Under the pieces are notes generated by a model. The model searched no databases and was not told the origin of the DNA. It saw only the letters and a program-made list of their open reading frames with translations. A stretch of 42,266 nucleotides of DNA, taken from positions 1 to 42,266 of the forward strand of contig CAYGVJ010000030.1 of NCBI GenBank assembly GCA_964353255.1, read 5' to 3'. Positions 1-8,005 of the stretch are shown here, piece by piece. This DNA comes from VFZS01 sp964353255 (GTDB lineage Bacteria > Acidobacteriota > Terriglobia > Bryobacterales > Bryobacteraceae). A program made the position numbers and the translations under genes. Numbering within the stretch: the stretch's first letter is position 1; each line of letters opens with the position of its first letter.

Positions 1-106
1 AGTCCCGCTCACGGGCGGCCTGACGGTCCACATTTATGTCGCGCACCCCTGGGGCTGGCGCTACCTTTGCGCCGCGGCTGGGTTGGGAAGACTTGGAGGT
101 CAGTCA

Positions 107-1498
107 ATGAACCGGCGCGCTTTCATCAAGTCATCCGCCTTCTGGCTGGGCGGCTCGGCCGCCCTACCGGCTCTGGCGAGGCTGGCGGCGCCCGCCAGGC
201 CCAACATCGTCGTCATTCTGGCCGACGACCTGGGCTATGGCGAGCTGGGCGTGCAAGGGTGCAAGGACGTCCCCACGCCGAACATCGACTCAATCGCCGC
301 CGCCGGCGTGCGCTTCACCGACGGCTACGTCTCCTGCCCGGTTTGCAGCCCCACCCGCGCCGGCCTGATGACCGGGCGCTACCAGCAGCGCTTCGGTCAC
401 GAGTTCAATCCCGGTCCCGCCGCCAGCGCGGACGTGAAGTTCGGTCTGTCGCTCACCGAGGTAACGCTCGCTGACCGGGTCAAATCCCTGGGCTATGCCA
501 CCGGCTTGGTGGGCAAGTGGCACCTGGGCTTCACGCCCGAGATGCACCCGCTCCAGCGCGGCTTCCAGGAGTTCTTCGGCTTCCTGGGCGGCGCTCACTC
601 CTACTTCAACCCCCTGCTCGACAAAGCCAATCCCATCCTGCGCGGCGCCGAACCGGTTGATGAGAAGGAATACCTGACCGACGCCTTCGCCCGCGAGGCC
701 GTTTCTTTCATCGAGCGCCACAGGAAGCAGCCGTTCTTCCTGTACCTGGCTTTCAACGCGGTTCACAACCCGATGGAGACCACCGACAAGTACCTGGCGC
801 GATTCTCCGCCATCCCGGACAGCCGCCGCCGCACGTTTGCCGCGATGCTCTCCGCGCTCGATGACGGCGTCGGCCGGGTGCTCGGCAAACTCCGCGAGAC
901 GGGGCTGGAGGAGGACACGCTCCTCTTCTTTCTCAGTGACAACGGCGGCCCTACGCCGAACACCACCTCGGGCAACGGCCCGCTGCGCGGCTACAAAGGT
1001 CAGGTGTTTGAAGGGGGCATGCGGATCCCGTTCCTAATGCAGTGGAAACGGCGCGTTCCGGCGGGCGTCGTGTACCGCGATCCCGTGATCGCCCTGGACA
1101 TTCACCCCACGGTTGTAGCCGCGGCCGGCGGTGTGATCCCGGCAAGCGCCGCCCTGGACGGTGTAGACTTGCTTCCCTACCTGACCGGCGAAAGCAGGAA
1201 CCCGCCGCACCAGGCCCTCTACTGGCGCTTCGGGCCGCAGGCTGCCATCCGCCGCGGCGACTGGAAGCTGGTCATGCAAGGCGACGGTGCGCCGCAACTG
1301 TACAATTTGGCGGACGACATCGCCGAGAAGACCGACCTCGCCGCGGGCAATCCTGGGAAGCTCAAGGAACTCCAGGCCGCCCACGACGCCTGGAACCGGG
1401 AACTGGCGCAGCCGCTCTGGGGCCGCGGGCAGCGGCCCCGCAAGCAGGCCCGTCGGCGCCAGCAACGCGCGCGACGGTTGCGCCGGCGAGCGAAATGA
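107..1498 (+). CDS. Tat-exported sulfatase (formylglycine-dependent arylsulfatase family)
   Basis: Predicted to hydrolyse a sulfate ester in the periplasm or outside the cell; the substrate is unknown. The 463-residue protein starts with a twin-arginine signal (NRRAFIKSS) and an Ala-rich stretch. The metal-binding Asp-Asp pair of sulfatases is at residues 40-41 (ILADDLGYG), and the maturation motif CSPTR is at residues 80-84, so Cys80 should be converted to formylglycine by an FGE-type enzyme. KWHLGF and SDNGG motifs follow, as usual for the family. I chose ATG 107 over the in-frame 83 because GGAGGT lies about 8 bases upstream and the Tat motif then begins at residue 2. The last 24 residues are extremely Arg-rich, which is unusual. 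It is convergent with the YfhO-like gene, with 12 bases between stops. The reading frame is open to the window edge upstream, but nothing there looks like a separate gene. Confidence 0.93.
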   Translation: MNRRAFIKSSAFWLGGSAALPALARLAAPARPNIVVILADDLGYGELGVQGCKDVPTPNIDSIAAAGVRFTDGYVSCPVCSPTRAGLMTGRYQQRFGHEFNPGPAASADVKFGLSLTEVTLADRVKSLGYATGLVGKWHLGFTPEMHPLQRGFQEFFGFLGGAHSYFNPLLDKANPILRGAEPVDEKEYLTDAFAREAVSFIERHRKQPFFLYLAFNAVHNPMETTDKYLARFSAIPDSRRRTFAAMLSALDDGVGRVLGKLRETGLEEDTLLFFLSDNGGPTPNTTSGNGPLRGYKGQVFEGGMRIPFLMQWKRRVPAGVVYRDPVIALDIHPTVVAAAGGVIPASAALDGVDLLPYLTGESRNPPHQALYWRFGPQAAIRRGDWKLVMQGDGAPQLYNLADDIAEKTDLAAGNPGKLKELQAAHDAWNRELAQPLWGRGQRPRKQARRRQQRARRLRRRAK

Positions 1499-1510
1499 CC
1501 CCGCGCGCGC

Positions 1511-3616
1511 TCAGTGTGACCGGGCGCGCTCTCCCTGGCGTTTGAACAGCGCCAGCAGCAGCACGCCCCAAGCCGCGGCGCTGAGCGCGAAGCCGTAGCC
1601 CAGGATGGCCGACGCGAAACGCATCGTGATCCGATGGCGCCCCGCGGCCACCGGCAACCCGCGGAAGGCGGCATTCGTCAGCACCAGCGGTCGTTCCACA
1701 CCGTCCACGAAGGCGCGCCAGCCCGGGTAGTGAACCTCGGAGGTCACCAGGAAGGCCGGTGCAGGGGAGTCAACCTCCAACTCCACTTCGCGCCTGCTGT
1801 AGCGCAAGACTTTGACCGGACGCTCCAGCGGCACGCCTGAGCTCGGGAACTGCCCCATCCCCTCCACCACTGCCGTGCGGCGCGGGTCGAAGCCCGGTCC
1901 GCACACGGTCGCGCGGGCCTCTTCAAGGTCGCTGGCGCGCTGGACCTGCCCTACCAGGTAGAAGCGCGGCAGCACGGTGCGGTTCTCGTGAACATGGTGA
2001 CCGGGTAGGGTAGCGACCTTGGGGAACTTCGGGTGCTTCAGCAGCAGAGCTTCCGAGGGCGCCCAGGTGAGCAGGTAACGGATATTGAGCAGATCCAGCA
2101 GCGGCGAATCCAGCGCCGAGACGGTGAGGTCCCGCACCCACTCGGGCCCCGGGGCGAAGCAGCGACGCACCGCCAGCAGGCGTGTCAGGGCCAGGGGATC
2201 GTTGCCGCTGGCCGTAGGCACTTCGAGCATCGGCGCCGAGGAGGCCCAGTTGTAAGAGTCATCGAAGATGTCGATGCGGGCCGGCGGAAGGCTCTGGTTC
2301 ACCAATCCGTGCACCCGCGCCAGGGTCTCGCGCGAGCCTTCGAATTCCTGGTACGAAACGCCCGGGGCATCCTTGACCGCGACCGTGTTCATCGGGCGGC
2401 CGGAGCCCGCGGCGATCAGGTCCACGGCCGCGAGCGCCAGCAGCACCGCCGGCAGCACGCCGCTGTGGGGGACAAGCCACCGCTCGGCGCCCAGAGCCGC
2501 CAGCACCGCCATCCCCAGCATGAAGGTCACCATGGCGAACTCCACGTAAAGCGGAGACCTCACAGTTGCAGGCAGCAGCGGGAACAGCGTCCTTCCCACT
2601 GGCGTCGAGCTGCCCAGCATCCCGAGAGCCGCAAGCAGCGTCACCAGCGCGAAGACCCTTACGTTTCTGTCTCGCCAGCGCGCCAGCGCAGCGGCAGCCA
2701 ATAGCAACCCGGGCAGGCCGCAGTAGAGGTACAGGAACGTCGGGTTCCAGGGAAGCGTGTACTGCGTGAGGTCGAAGATGCGGTTGAAGTTCGGGATGAT
2801 CAGCGAAGCCAGGCCGCGCAGCGGAATGCCGCCGGTCCACGGGGCGGCCCACTGCCCGCGCGAGGGCGCGGTGCTCAGACCAACCAACTCCATGGTGGGC
2901 AGGAGCTGGACCGCGGCCAGCAATCCCGCCCACGCGCAGGCTATCGCAACCGCCGCCAGCAACTTCACCGGTGCTTGCCGCAGCAGCACCAGGATCAGGG
3001 CCAACAGAACGCCGGAGACGAACACGACGGCCGTGACCGCCGGGAATCCGGCCAAGATGGCCATCGCCAGGCCGGCGGCCAGCAGAGCCAGCCACCGCCA
3101 GCGGAACTGCCGGCCCAATTCGAGGACGCACAGCCACACCAGTGGCAGCCAGGCCGCGCCGCTCATCGCGCCCAGGTGCTGCGCCTGAGAAGCGAAGAAC
3201 CCGCCGAGCTGGAATATCGTTCCACCGAACAGGCCCGCCGCACGGCTGAGCTTGAGCCGGCGAAGCAGCCAATATGTGAACAGTCCCCCTAGAAAGACGT
3301 GCCCGGCGATCTGCCACTCCAGCAGCTTCAGCAGGCTGCCTGGGCCGAGCAGCATCGAGAGCCCGAAGGTGATGAGCGCCGGCGGGTAGAACAGTTGCAC
3401 TTGCCGGTTGGCGTAGATCGGGAAACCGCAGTAGGTGTAAGGATCCCACAACGGCAGTTCCCCCTGGCGGAGGCACTTGGCAACGAAGAACGCCGGGCCC
3501 AAATGATAGGTGCGCAAGTCGTGCGGAATCACGTACTCACCGGTGAACAACACCGGCGCAAAGAACACCAGCACCTCGGCCAGCAGAAAACTGGGGACAA
3601 ACACCTTCTTTCCCAC
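1511..3616 (-). CDS. YfhO-like multi-spanning membrane protein
   Basis: A 701-residue integral membrane protein resembling the YfhO / GT-C-like family. The N-terminus has a first membrane span followed by an acidic loop with HDLRTYHLGP and LWDPYTYCGFPIYAN, the motif region typical of this family. About ten further hydrophobic segments follow to about residue 400. The C-terminal roughly 300 residues form an extracytoplasmic domain (SSEVHYPGWRAFVDGVERP is the recognisable end-domain motif). A last hydrophobic segment (GYGFALSAAAWGVLLLALF) ends the protein. In Firmicutes, YfhO is linked to glycosylation of lipoteichoic acid; the bacterial family at large is poorly characterised, so the role here is only inferred as envelope glycan or lipid-linked sugar transfer. 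It lies 8 bases downstream of the LVIVD gene remnant on the same strand and may once have been co-transcribed with it. Confidence 0.85.
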   Translation of the reverse strand: MGKKVFVPSFLLAEVLVFFAPVLFTGEYVIPHDLRTYHLGPAFFVAKCLRQGELPLWDPYTYCGFPIYANRQVQLFYPPALITFGLSMLLGPGSLLKLLEWQIAGHVFLGGLFTYWLLRRLKLSRAAGLFGGTIFQLGGFFASQAQHLGAMSGAAWLPLVWLCVLELGRQFRWRWLALLAAGLAMAILAGFPAVTAVVFVSGVLLALILVLLRQAPVKLLAAVAIACAWAGLLAAVQLLPTMELVGLSTAPSRGQWAAPWTGGIPLRGLASLIIPNFNRIFDLTQYTLPWNPTFLYLYCGLPGLLLAAAALARWRDRNVRVFALVTLLAALGMLGSSTPVGRTLFPLLPATVRSPLYVEFAMVTFMLGMAVLAALGAERWLVPHSGVLPAVLLALAAVDLIAAGSGRPMNTVAVKDAPGVSYQEFEGSRETLARVHGLVNQSLPPARIDIFDDSYNWASSAPMLEVPTASGNDPLALTRLLAVRRCFAPGPEWVRDLTVSALDSPLLDLLNIRYLLTWAPSEALLLKHPKFPKVATLPGHHVHENRTVLPRFYLVGQVQRASDLEEARATVCGPGFDPRRTAVVEGMGQFPSSGVPLERPVKVLRYSRREVELEVDSPAPAFLVTSEVHYPGWRAFVDGVERPLVLTNAAFRGLPVAAGRHRITMRFASAILGYGFALSAAAWGVLLLALFKRQGERARSH

Positions 3617-3624
3617 GCGGTTAC

Positions 3625-4178
3625 CTACCTGCCGATGGTGACGTAGGCCCCCGCCACGACGCTGCCCTCATACACGCGGCCCTCGTCTTCGGCGTCCGAG
3701 AAGATTTCGACCGTGCGCCCAGAGCAGGCCGTTCCGGAGACGGCCGTAGCCGTGACCGCCATGATCACCGGTGCTGCCAGCATGTTGTTATGGAGTCCCA
3801 AGCGCCGACCTCGACGGGACGAGCCGGGTTGGAGATGTCCACCACCCGCAGACCCGAGCCGCCCGCAGCCACGTAGGCCCGCGTGCCGCTGACCGCGACG
3901 TCGGATACGAAGTGCGGAAACGGTGCGGTCAGTCCCACCTCGCGCAGCGCCGCTGGATTTGAGATGTCCAGCACCACCAGCCGCAGGCCCACGCCCACGT
4001 AGGCGTAGTTCCCCTGGACGGCCACACCCTGCGTGGGCCCACCGATCTGGCCCACCATCTGCCAGCCGCCGGAGGGTGGGCTCTGAACGGCCAGGAGCGG
4101 GGCCGTCCAGAGCCAGCCGCTGCATAGCACCGCGATTGCGCCAGCCGGCCGCCGCCGTCGGGGCACGTTCATGACCAT
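3625..4178 (-). pseudogene. Decayed LVIVD-repeat (beta-propeller-like) secreted protein gene
   Basis: The 5' part, read from ATG 4178, encodes a signal peptide (MVMNVPRRRRPAGAIAVLCS onward, hydrophobic to about residue 33) and two LVIVD-type repeats. Their units are GVAVQGNYAYVGVG...LVVLDISNPA and DVAVSGTRAYVAAGGSGLRV...VDISNPARPVEVG. This frame stops at 3765. From about 3790 another frame continues to 3625 with NNMLAAPVIMAV, VSGTACSGRTVEIFSD and EDEGRVYEG. Such strings are typical of the far C-terminal domains of large secreted proteins and not of an LVIVD repeat edge. The simplest reading is a large secreted protein gene that lost its middle by deletion and is now frameshifted. An alternative is a short functional LVIVD protein of 137 residues ending at 3765. 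Confidence 0.6.
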
Positions 4179-4258
4179 CACCTGCAACCACGAGCGGTCG
4201 AGCCGCCCGCAGCTCCGGTCACACGAGGATGCCAAAGAGGAGCGTTTGCCGACCGCGG

Positions 4259-4288
4259 TTGCCTTACATGACCAGAACAGGCCATAAT
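4259..4288 (+). promoter_or_regulatory. Candidate sigma-70 promoter of the toxin-antitoxin pair
   Basis: TTGCCT at 4259-4264 and CATAAT at 4283-4288 are separated by 18 bases. Transcription would begin about 7 bases after the -10 element, which is at the ATG of the antitoxin (4296). No Shine-Dalgarno sequence fits between them, so a leaderless transcript is suggested. This is seen by eye only. Confidence 0.45.
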
Positions 4289-4295
4289 TGGACAT

Positions 4296-4607
4296 ATGGT
4301 GACGGAAGTGAAAATCGCCGAGCTCAAGGGCCGACTGAGCCACTACCTGCGAGCCGTGCGCCAGGGAGACAGCCTCATCGTCAAGGATCGCCTGACGCCG
4401 ATCGCCCGGCTGGTTCCGTACGCTCCGGCCGGAAAGCGGCTCGCCTCCGTGTTGCCGTCCCGATCGCTCCGGCAAGTGGAAGCCCGGTTGAGAAGGGCGC
4501 GGCCGGTGCGGCTGAAACCGGGAGTGCTGGAGAGAGCCCTTCAAGAAACCAAGCAGGAGTGGCTGGATAAATGGCTGGCGACCGGGTCTACCTTGATTCC
4601 TCGGTAG
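4296..4607 (+). CDS. Phd/YefM-type antitoxin
   Basis: A 103-residue antitoxin of the Phd/YefM fold. The N-terminal DNA-binding part is clear: MVTEVKIAELKGRLSHYLR followed by VRQGDSLIVKDRLTPIARLVPY. This gives the usual helix-strand pattern with the G(D/E)...V.DR..PIARL motif that dimerises and binds the operator. The C-terminal half is basic and helical and should wrap the PIN toxin. It overlaps the toxin gene by 37 bases, so the two are translationally coupled. Autoregulation by the antitoxin or the complex is expected for the family. The candidate promoter immediately upstream leaves essentially no leader. Confidence 0.88.
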   Translation: MVTEVKIAELKGRLSHYLRAVRQGDSLIVKDRLTPIARLVPYAPAGKRLASVLPSRSLRQVEARLRRARPVRLKPGVLERALQETKQEWLDKWLATGSTLIPR

Positions 4608-4999
4608 TCCTCCGCAGGCTCTTTGGGCAGCCCGGAGCTATCACCAACTGGTCTCGCTGGGAGCTGGCGGTGACCAGCGAACTGATGCGGGTAGAGGCCC
4701 TGCGAACACTGGACCGGCTCAGAGTCATGGGGGAACTGACGCTGCCCCAACTGGCCCATCTGGTCACGGAACTGCGGGCGATCGTGGGGGGCTTCGAGCA
4801 GGTCTCGCTCTGCCCCGAGATCCTCGATCGCGCCGCGGGGCCCTTTCCGGCGCCGGTGGCTACGCTGGATGCGATCCACCTCGCCACGGCCCTGGTCTGG
4901 ATGGAGAACCGCTGCCAGCCCCTCGCTTTTCTGACCCATGACCGGCAACTGGCCGCGGCCGCTGTGGCCTGCGGCCTGGAGGCGTCAACCGCCGCGTGA
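4571..4999 (+). CDS. vapC: PIN-domain ribonuclease toxin (VapC family)
   Basis: A 142-residue PIN-domain protein, the usual size for VapC. The acidic residues that bind Mg2+ are visible: Asp9 (VYLDSSV), Glu42 (SELMRVEALR), Asp100 (TLDAIHLATA) and Asp124 (LTHDRQL). Family members cleave tRNA or other structured RNA when the antitoxin is degraded. ATG 4571 lies inside the end of the antitoxin gene and keeps the beta-strand that carries Asp9 near the N-terminus. It converges on the aldehyde dehydrogenase gene, with 15 bases between stops. All four catalytic acids are present, so the toxin looks intact. Confidence 0.92.
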   Translation: MAGDRVYLDSSVVLRRLFGQPGAITNWSRWELAVTSELMRVEALRTLDRLRVMGELTLPQLAHLVTELRAIVGGFEQVSLCPEILDRAAGPFPAPVATLDAIHLATALVWMENRCQPLAFLTHDRQLAAAAVACGLEASTAA

Positions 5000-5014
5000 C
5001 CCGCGGTCGTCGCG

Positions 5015-6544
5015 TCACAGCTCGAAGGAAATCCCCTGCGCCAGGGGCAGCTCGGCGGACCAGTTGATGGTCACGGTCTGGCGGCGCATGTAGGCCTTCC
5101 AGGCGTCGCTGCCGGCCTCGCGCCCGCCGCCGGTCTCCTTCTCGCCCCCGAAGGCGCCGCCGATCTCCGCCCCGCTGGTGCTTATGTTGACGTTGGCGAT
5201 GCCGCAGTCGCTCCCGCGCGCGCTCAGGAAGGTCTCCGCCGCCGCCAAATTGTTGGTGAAGATGGCTGATGATAAGCCCTGCGGCACGTCGTTGTGCCGC
5301 TCGATAACCTCCTCCAGTGTCTCGAACTCGACCAGGTAGAGCACCGGCGCGAACAACTCCTCGCGCAGCACGGGCATCTCGGGCTGCGCGCGGACCAGCG
5401 CCGGCTCGACGTAGCAGCCCCCGGGACGGTCCAGGGTCTTGCCGCCGCAAAGAATCTCGCCGCCCTGCTCCCGCACTCTGTCCAGCCCCGCCATCATCTC
5501 GGCGACCGCAGCGCGGTTCACCAGCGGGCCCATCACGGTCGAGGGATCGAGCGGGTCGCCGATGCGGATTTGGCGGTAGGCGGCGATCAAGGCGTCCGTC
5601 ATCCGCGCGGCGATGGGCCGCTGAAGGAACAGCCGGCGAATAGTGGTGCAGCGTTGCCCCGCAGTGCCCACCGCGCCGAATAGCACCGCGCGCAGCGCCA
5701 GATCGAGGTTGGCGTCTTCCATGGTGACGACGCCATTGTTGCCGCCCAACTCGAGGATGGTCCGCCCCAGCCGCTTCCCCACGACCTCCGCCACGCGGTA
5801 GCCCATCAGGCAGGAGCCGGTGGCGCTCACCAGCGGGATGCGCCGGTCCGCCAGCAGCCGCTCACCCACCACGGAACCGCGCCCGATCACGAGATTCAGA
5901 ACGCCCTTCCAGCCGTGACGGTCCATGACGTGATTACAGATCCTCTGGACCGCGATAGCGGTCAGCGGCGTCTCCGAAGACGGCTTCCACAGCACGCAGT
6001 CGCCGCACACCGCCGCGATCAGCGCGTTCCAGGCCCACACCGCCACCGGGAAATTGAACGCCGTCACCACGCCGGCCACGCCCAGCGGATGCCACTGCTC
6101 GTACATGCGGTGGGCGGGCCGCTCGCTCGCCATGGTCAGCCCGTAAAGCTGCCGCGACAATCCCACGGCGAAGTCCGCCATGTCGATCATCTCCTGCACC
6201 TCGCCGCGGCCTTCGGCCAGAATCTTGCCCATCTCCAGCGACACCAGCGCGCCCAGGTCGTCCTTGTGCCGGCGCAGCTCGTCGCCGATCTCGCGCACGA
6301 TCTGGCCGCGCTGGGGCGCCGGGTGCATCCGCCACCTGCCGAAGGCCTCGACCGCGTGCCGCATGACCTCTTCGTAATCCTCCAGGCCGGCCATCTTGAC
6401 GCGGGCGACAGCCGACCCGTCCGAGGGGTTGGCCGACACCAGCTCGCCGCCCGAGGGGTGGGAGATCCACTCCCCCCAGCAGGCGCCGGAGTTGACGGGT
6501 TCGATTTCCAGGCGTTTCAAGATCTCGTGCGTCTTCGTAGCCAT
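5015..6544 (-). CDS. ALDH7-family aldehyde dehydrogenase (aminoadipate-semialdehyde type)
   Basis: A 509-residue NAD(P)-dependent aldehyde dehydrogenase. The catalytic Cys299 is in AGQRCTTIRR and the general base Glu265 in ILELGGNN. The nucleotide-binding region includes TAFNFPVAVW and WKPSSETPL. The ELGGNN sequence (rather than ELGGKS), the long N-terminus and the C-terminal GGAFGGEKETGGGREAGSDA match the ALDH7/antiquitin branch. That branch oxidises L-2-aminoadipate 6-semialdehyde, in equilibrium with piperideine-6-carboxylate, in lysine breakdown. The substrate is inferred from the family, not shown. It starts 3 bases after the stop of the succinate-semialdehyde dehydrogenase gene, so the two form one transcription unit. 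No other lysine-catabolic gene is in the window. Confidence 0.92.
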   Translation of the reverse strand: MATKTHEILKRLEIEPVNSGACWGEWISHPSGGELVSANPSDGSAVARVKMAGLEDYEEVMRHAVEAFGRWRMHPAPQRGQIVREIGDELRRHKDDLGALVSLEMGKILAEGRGEVQEMIDMADFAVGLSRQLYGLTMASERPAHRMYEQWHPLGVAGVVTAFNFPVAVWAWNALIAAVCGDCVLWKPSSETPLTAIAVQRICNHVMDRHGWKGVLNLVIGRGSVVGERLLADRRIPLVSATGSCLMGYRVAEVVGKRLGRTILELGGNNGVVTMEDANLDLALRAVLFGAVGTAGQRCTTIRRLFLQRPIAARMTDALIAAYRQIRIGDPLDPSTVMGPLVNRAAVAEMMAGLDRVREQGGEILCGGKTLDRPGGCYVEPALVRAQPEMPVLREELFAPVLYLVEFETLEEVIERHNDVPQGLSSAIFTNNLAAAETFLSARGSDCGIANVNISTSGAEIGGAFGGEKETGGGREAGSDAWKAYMRRQTVTINWSAELPLAQGISFEL

Positions 6545-6547
6545 CCT

Positions 6548-7915
6548 TCAATCCTTGATCCACACCGTCTTAAGGTTGACGAACTCGCGGATGCCGGCGG
6601 CACCCAGCTCCCGTCCGTAGCCCGAGCGCTTCACTCCGCCGAAGGGCAGGCGCGGGTCGCTCGCCACCATCGCATTCACGTACACCATCCCGGCTTCGAT
6701 TTCCTCGATGAAGCGCGTCCGCTCGCCCGCGTCATTGGTCCACACGCTCGCGCCCAGGCCAAAGCTGGTGGCATTGGCCACGCGGATGGCCTCCTCGATG
6801 TCGCGAGCACGAAACAGCGCCGCCACGGGCCCGAAAAGCTCTTCACCGTAAGCCGGGGCGCGCTCGGGGATGTCGGCCAGCACCGTCGGCGCATAGTAGA
6901 ATCCCGGCCCGTCCAGACGCTTGCCGCCCACCAGCAGCCGCGCTCCAGCCTCCACCGAGCGGCGCACCTGTTCATCGAGTTCTTCCCGGATCTGGGCCGT
7001 CGCCAGGGGGCCTACCTCAGTCGCCGCATCCATCGGGTCGCCGACCCGCAGGGCTTTCATCGCTTGCACGAAGCGTCTTTCAAATTCTTCCGCAATCTCC
7101 TCGGCCACGATGAAACGCTTGGCCGCGATGCAGGATTGCCCGTTGTTGAGGATGCGCGCCCGCACCGCGGTCTGGACCGCGGCCTCCAGCTCGGCGCTGG
7201 GCATGACGATGAAGGGGTCGCTGCCGCCCAACTCCAGCACCGTCTTCTTGATCTGCCTGCCCGCGTGCGCCGCCACCTGGCTGCCTGCCGGCTCGCTGCC
7301 CGTCAAGGTGGCCGCCCGGATGCGCGGGTCCTCCAACACGCCTGCGACCTGCGCGGAGGTCATCAGGAGGCTCTGAAAAACGCCCTCAGGAAAACCGGCC
7401 CGCAGGAAGATGTCCTCGATCTCCAGGGCGCACTGCGGCACGTTCGAAGCGTGCTTGAGCAGGCCCACGTTGCCCGCCATCAGCGCCGGAGCGGCGAATC
7501 GGAAGACCTGCCAGAAGGGGAAGTTCCATGGCATCACGGCCAGCACCGGCCCCAACGGCTGGTAACGGACGAAACTGGCGGCGGCCTCGGTCTCGACCAC
7601 CTCGTCAGCCAGGAGGCGCTCGGCGTGCTCGGCATAGTGTTTGCACACCCAGGCGCACTTGCGGACCTCTGAAATGGCGGCCCCAATCGGCTTGCCCATC
7701 TCGGTGGTCATCAGCCGCCCGAGGCGCTCTTGGTTCTCCTCGAGGATCTCGGCTGCCCGCATCATCATCCGCGAGCGATCCGCGAACGAGCTGCGCCGGT
7801 AACCGTGAAACGCCGCCTCGGCCCGAGCGAGCTTTCGCTCGATGCCGCTCTCTGACAGAGGCTCGAAGACGCGCAGGGTCTCCCCGGTGGCTGGGTTGAC
7901 GGTCGCGATGGCCAT
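6548..7915 (-). CDS. Succinate-semialdehyde dehydrogenase-type ALDH
   Basis: A 455-residue aldehyde dehydrogenase of the short bacterial succinate-semialdehyde dehydrogenase group (Sad/GabD1-like). Cys262 in NNGQSCIAAKR is the nucleophile and Glu228 in VLELGGSDPF the base. MPWNFPFWQVFR, the ELFGPVA motif and PFGGVKRSGYGRELG are all typical. It would oxidise succinate semialdehyde or a similar small aldehyde in the cytoplasm. The ATG at 7915 follows GGAGG by about 20 bases, too far for an ideal Shine-Dalgarno. A TATAAT lies on the minus strand at 7928-7933, but no convincing -35 is visible. It is the first gene of the pair with the ALDH7 gene. Confidence 0.9.
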   Translation of the reverse strand: MAIATVNPATGETLRVFEPLSESGIERKLARAEAAFHGYRRSSFADRSRMMMRAAEILEENQERLGRLMTTEMGKPIGAAISEVRKCAWVCKHYAEHAERLLADEVVETEAAASFVRYQPLGPVLAVMPWNFPFWQVFRFAAPALMAGNVGLLKHASNVPQCALEIEDIFLRAGFPEGVFQSLLMTSAQVAGVLEDPRIRAATLTGSEPAGSQVAAHAGRQIKKTVLELGGSDPFIVMPSAELEAAVQTAVRARILNNGQSCIAAKRFIVAEEIAEEFERRFVQAMKALRVGDPMDAATEVGPLATAQIREELDEQVRRSVEAGARLLVGGKRLDGPGFYYAPTVLADIPERAPAYGEELFGPVAALFRARDIEEAIRVANATSFGLGASVWTNDAGERTRFIEEIEAGMVYVNAMVASDPRLPFGGVKRSGYGRELGAAGIREFVNLKTVWIKD

Positions 7916-8005
7916 GGTCCGGTCGAGATTATACCTCCGCGGAGGCAGTGAGAATCCTCAGCGCGAGCTGCGCAAGTGCCCGTGCGGGCGGAGGCTTTCG
8001 CCTGA

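Noticed and set aside
4996..5018. Short imperfect hairpin (GTGAC...GTCAC) between the toxin and ALDH7 genes
   Set aside because: The stem is short and interrupted and there is no T tract, so a bidirectional terminator is not supported.
5915..7672. 585-residue plus-strand open frame opposite the two aldehyde dehydrogenase genes
   Set aside because: It is antisense to two clear enzymes, has His/Arg-rich low-information sequence with no recognisable domain, and is a usual by-product of GC-rich codon bias.
7928..7933. TATAAT on the minus strand before the succinate-semialdehyde dehydrogenase gene
   Set aside because: No -35 element can be seen at 16-18 bases, so it was not listed as a promoter.
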